From Forficula auricularia (lineage: Eukaryota > Arthropoda > Insecta > Dermaptera > Forficulidae): a stretch of DNA of 64,000 nt. Below are positions 63,703-64,000 of the stretch, in pieces; position 1 is the first letter of the stretch; every line of letters starts with the position of its first letter. The DNA lies in assembly GCA_024734495.1 (NCBI GenBank), contig JALMQS010000828.1:2157101-2221100 (forward strand), written 5' to 3'. The position numbers and the translations under genes were made by a program. Under the pieces are notes generated by a model that searched no databases, was not told where the DNA came from, and saw only the letters and a program-made list of their open reading frames with translations.

Positions 63703-64000
63703 CTAGCCCTCAGCGGGCGTCTCTCTGCAACCTACCCCTGCATTCCATTCCAGAACTCCCACCCCCGTACCCCAACCCCATTCCACCTCCGCACATACCC
63801 TGCACCCCACTACGCACCCTTCCCCCCATTCCCCCCTACACCCACCCGGGCCCCCTACACCCCACTCCAGCATCCCCTTTTCTTATATTTTGGCACTCTT
63901 ATAACGTTATAAGTTATAACTTATAACTGGCTCATTATATCAAAACCTCTAGGATTTTTGAAGTTTGTTGTACAAGCAATCAATTAGGAATCCGAATGTC
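63703..64000 (-). mobile_element. Helitron-like 3' end, running off the window
   Basis: Minus strand: a G-rich tract (C-rich on plus, 63720-63880), hairpin GCCC-GCTGA-GGGC, and CTAG followed by T (63703-63706). The hairpin is closer to CTAG than in the other copies, so the call is weaker. Confidence 0.4.

Noticed and set aside
1..64000. CRISPR arrays, bacterial operons, plasmid or phage features
   Set aside because: No regularly spaced short repeats with unique spacers, no Shine-Dalgarno-type gene strings; intron structure and SINEs show eukaryotic nuclear DNA.

Overview
The window is a piece of an AT-rich insect genome. The evidence is GT-AG introns, a gustatory receptor of the insect 7tm_7 family, a POMT1-type O-mannosyltransferase split into 11 exons, and a dense arthropod-style load of transposable elements. 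The order cannot be fixed from the sequence alone.

Layout. At 1-2342 lies the 5' part of a Gypsy (Ty3) LTR retrotransposon on the minus strand (LTR, gag, protease, RT), running off the left edge. From 3324 to 9062 (+) are the last four exons of a short-chain dehydrogenase resembling 15-hydroxyprostaglandin dehydrogenase; its first exon(s) are not in the window. Converging on it, 24142 to 9402 (-), is what reads as a complete POMT1 gene (775 codons plus stop; stops of the two genes 340 bases apart). From 30887 to 46140 (+) is a three-exon gustatory receptor with one in-frame TAG and an intron of about 11 kb. After 46140 I found no host gene. Everything else there is transposon: hAT remnants, repeats, a LINE 3' end, Penelope/retrozyme-like copies, SINEs, Helitron ends and an almost full-length non-LTR retrotransposon at 60540-63200.

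The most notable content is a set of hammerhead ribozyme motifs that can be drawn with the catalytic core and paired stems. Two intact copies (51907-51961 minus, 52233-52287 plus) and one variant (51439-51499 minus) form a retrozyme-like tandem/inverted cluster. Two more (38095-38148 minus, 39130-39183 plus) sit in the arms of a palindrome of about 1.6 kb that also carries a Penelope-like C-terminal reading frame. A differently built one with a closed stem III lies at 26606-26670 inside a 180-base terminal-inverted-repeat unit. Weaker or decayed relatives occur at 8341, 34271, 37001, 37090, 37900, 41185, 56340 and 56630.

Other recurring families: Helitron-like ends with a G-rich tract before the terminal hairpin (5163, 33929, 41620, 59189, 63703), 8-base-TSD MITEs (23616, 32032, 53643), Harbinger-like MITEs (7890, 20470), large foldbacks (10687, 24904, 27743), a minisatellite-like poly-C family (13995, 22230, 48770, 53940) and tRNA-derived SINEs (36410, 44815, 57390). 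Exon borders and stems were read by eye; nothing was searched against a database.
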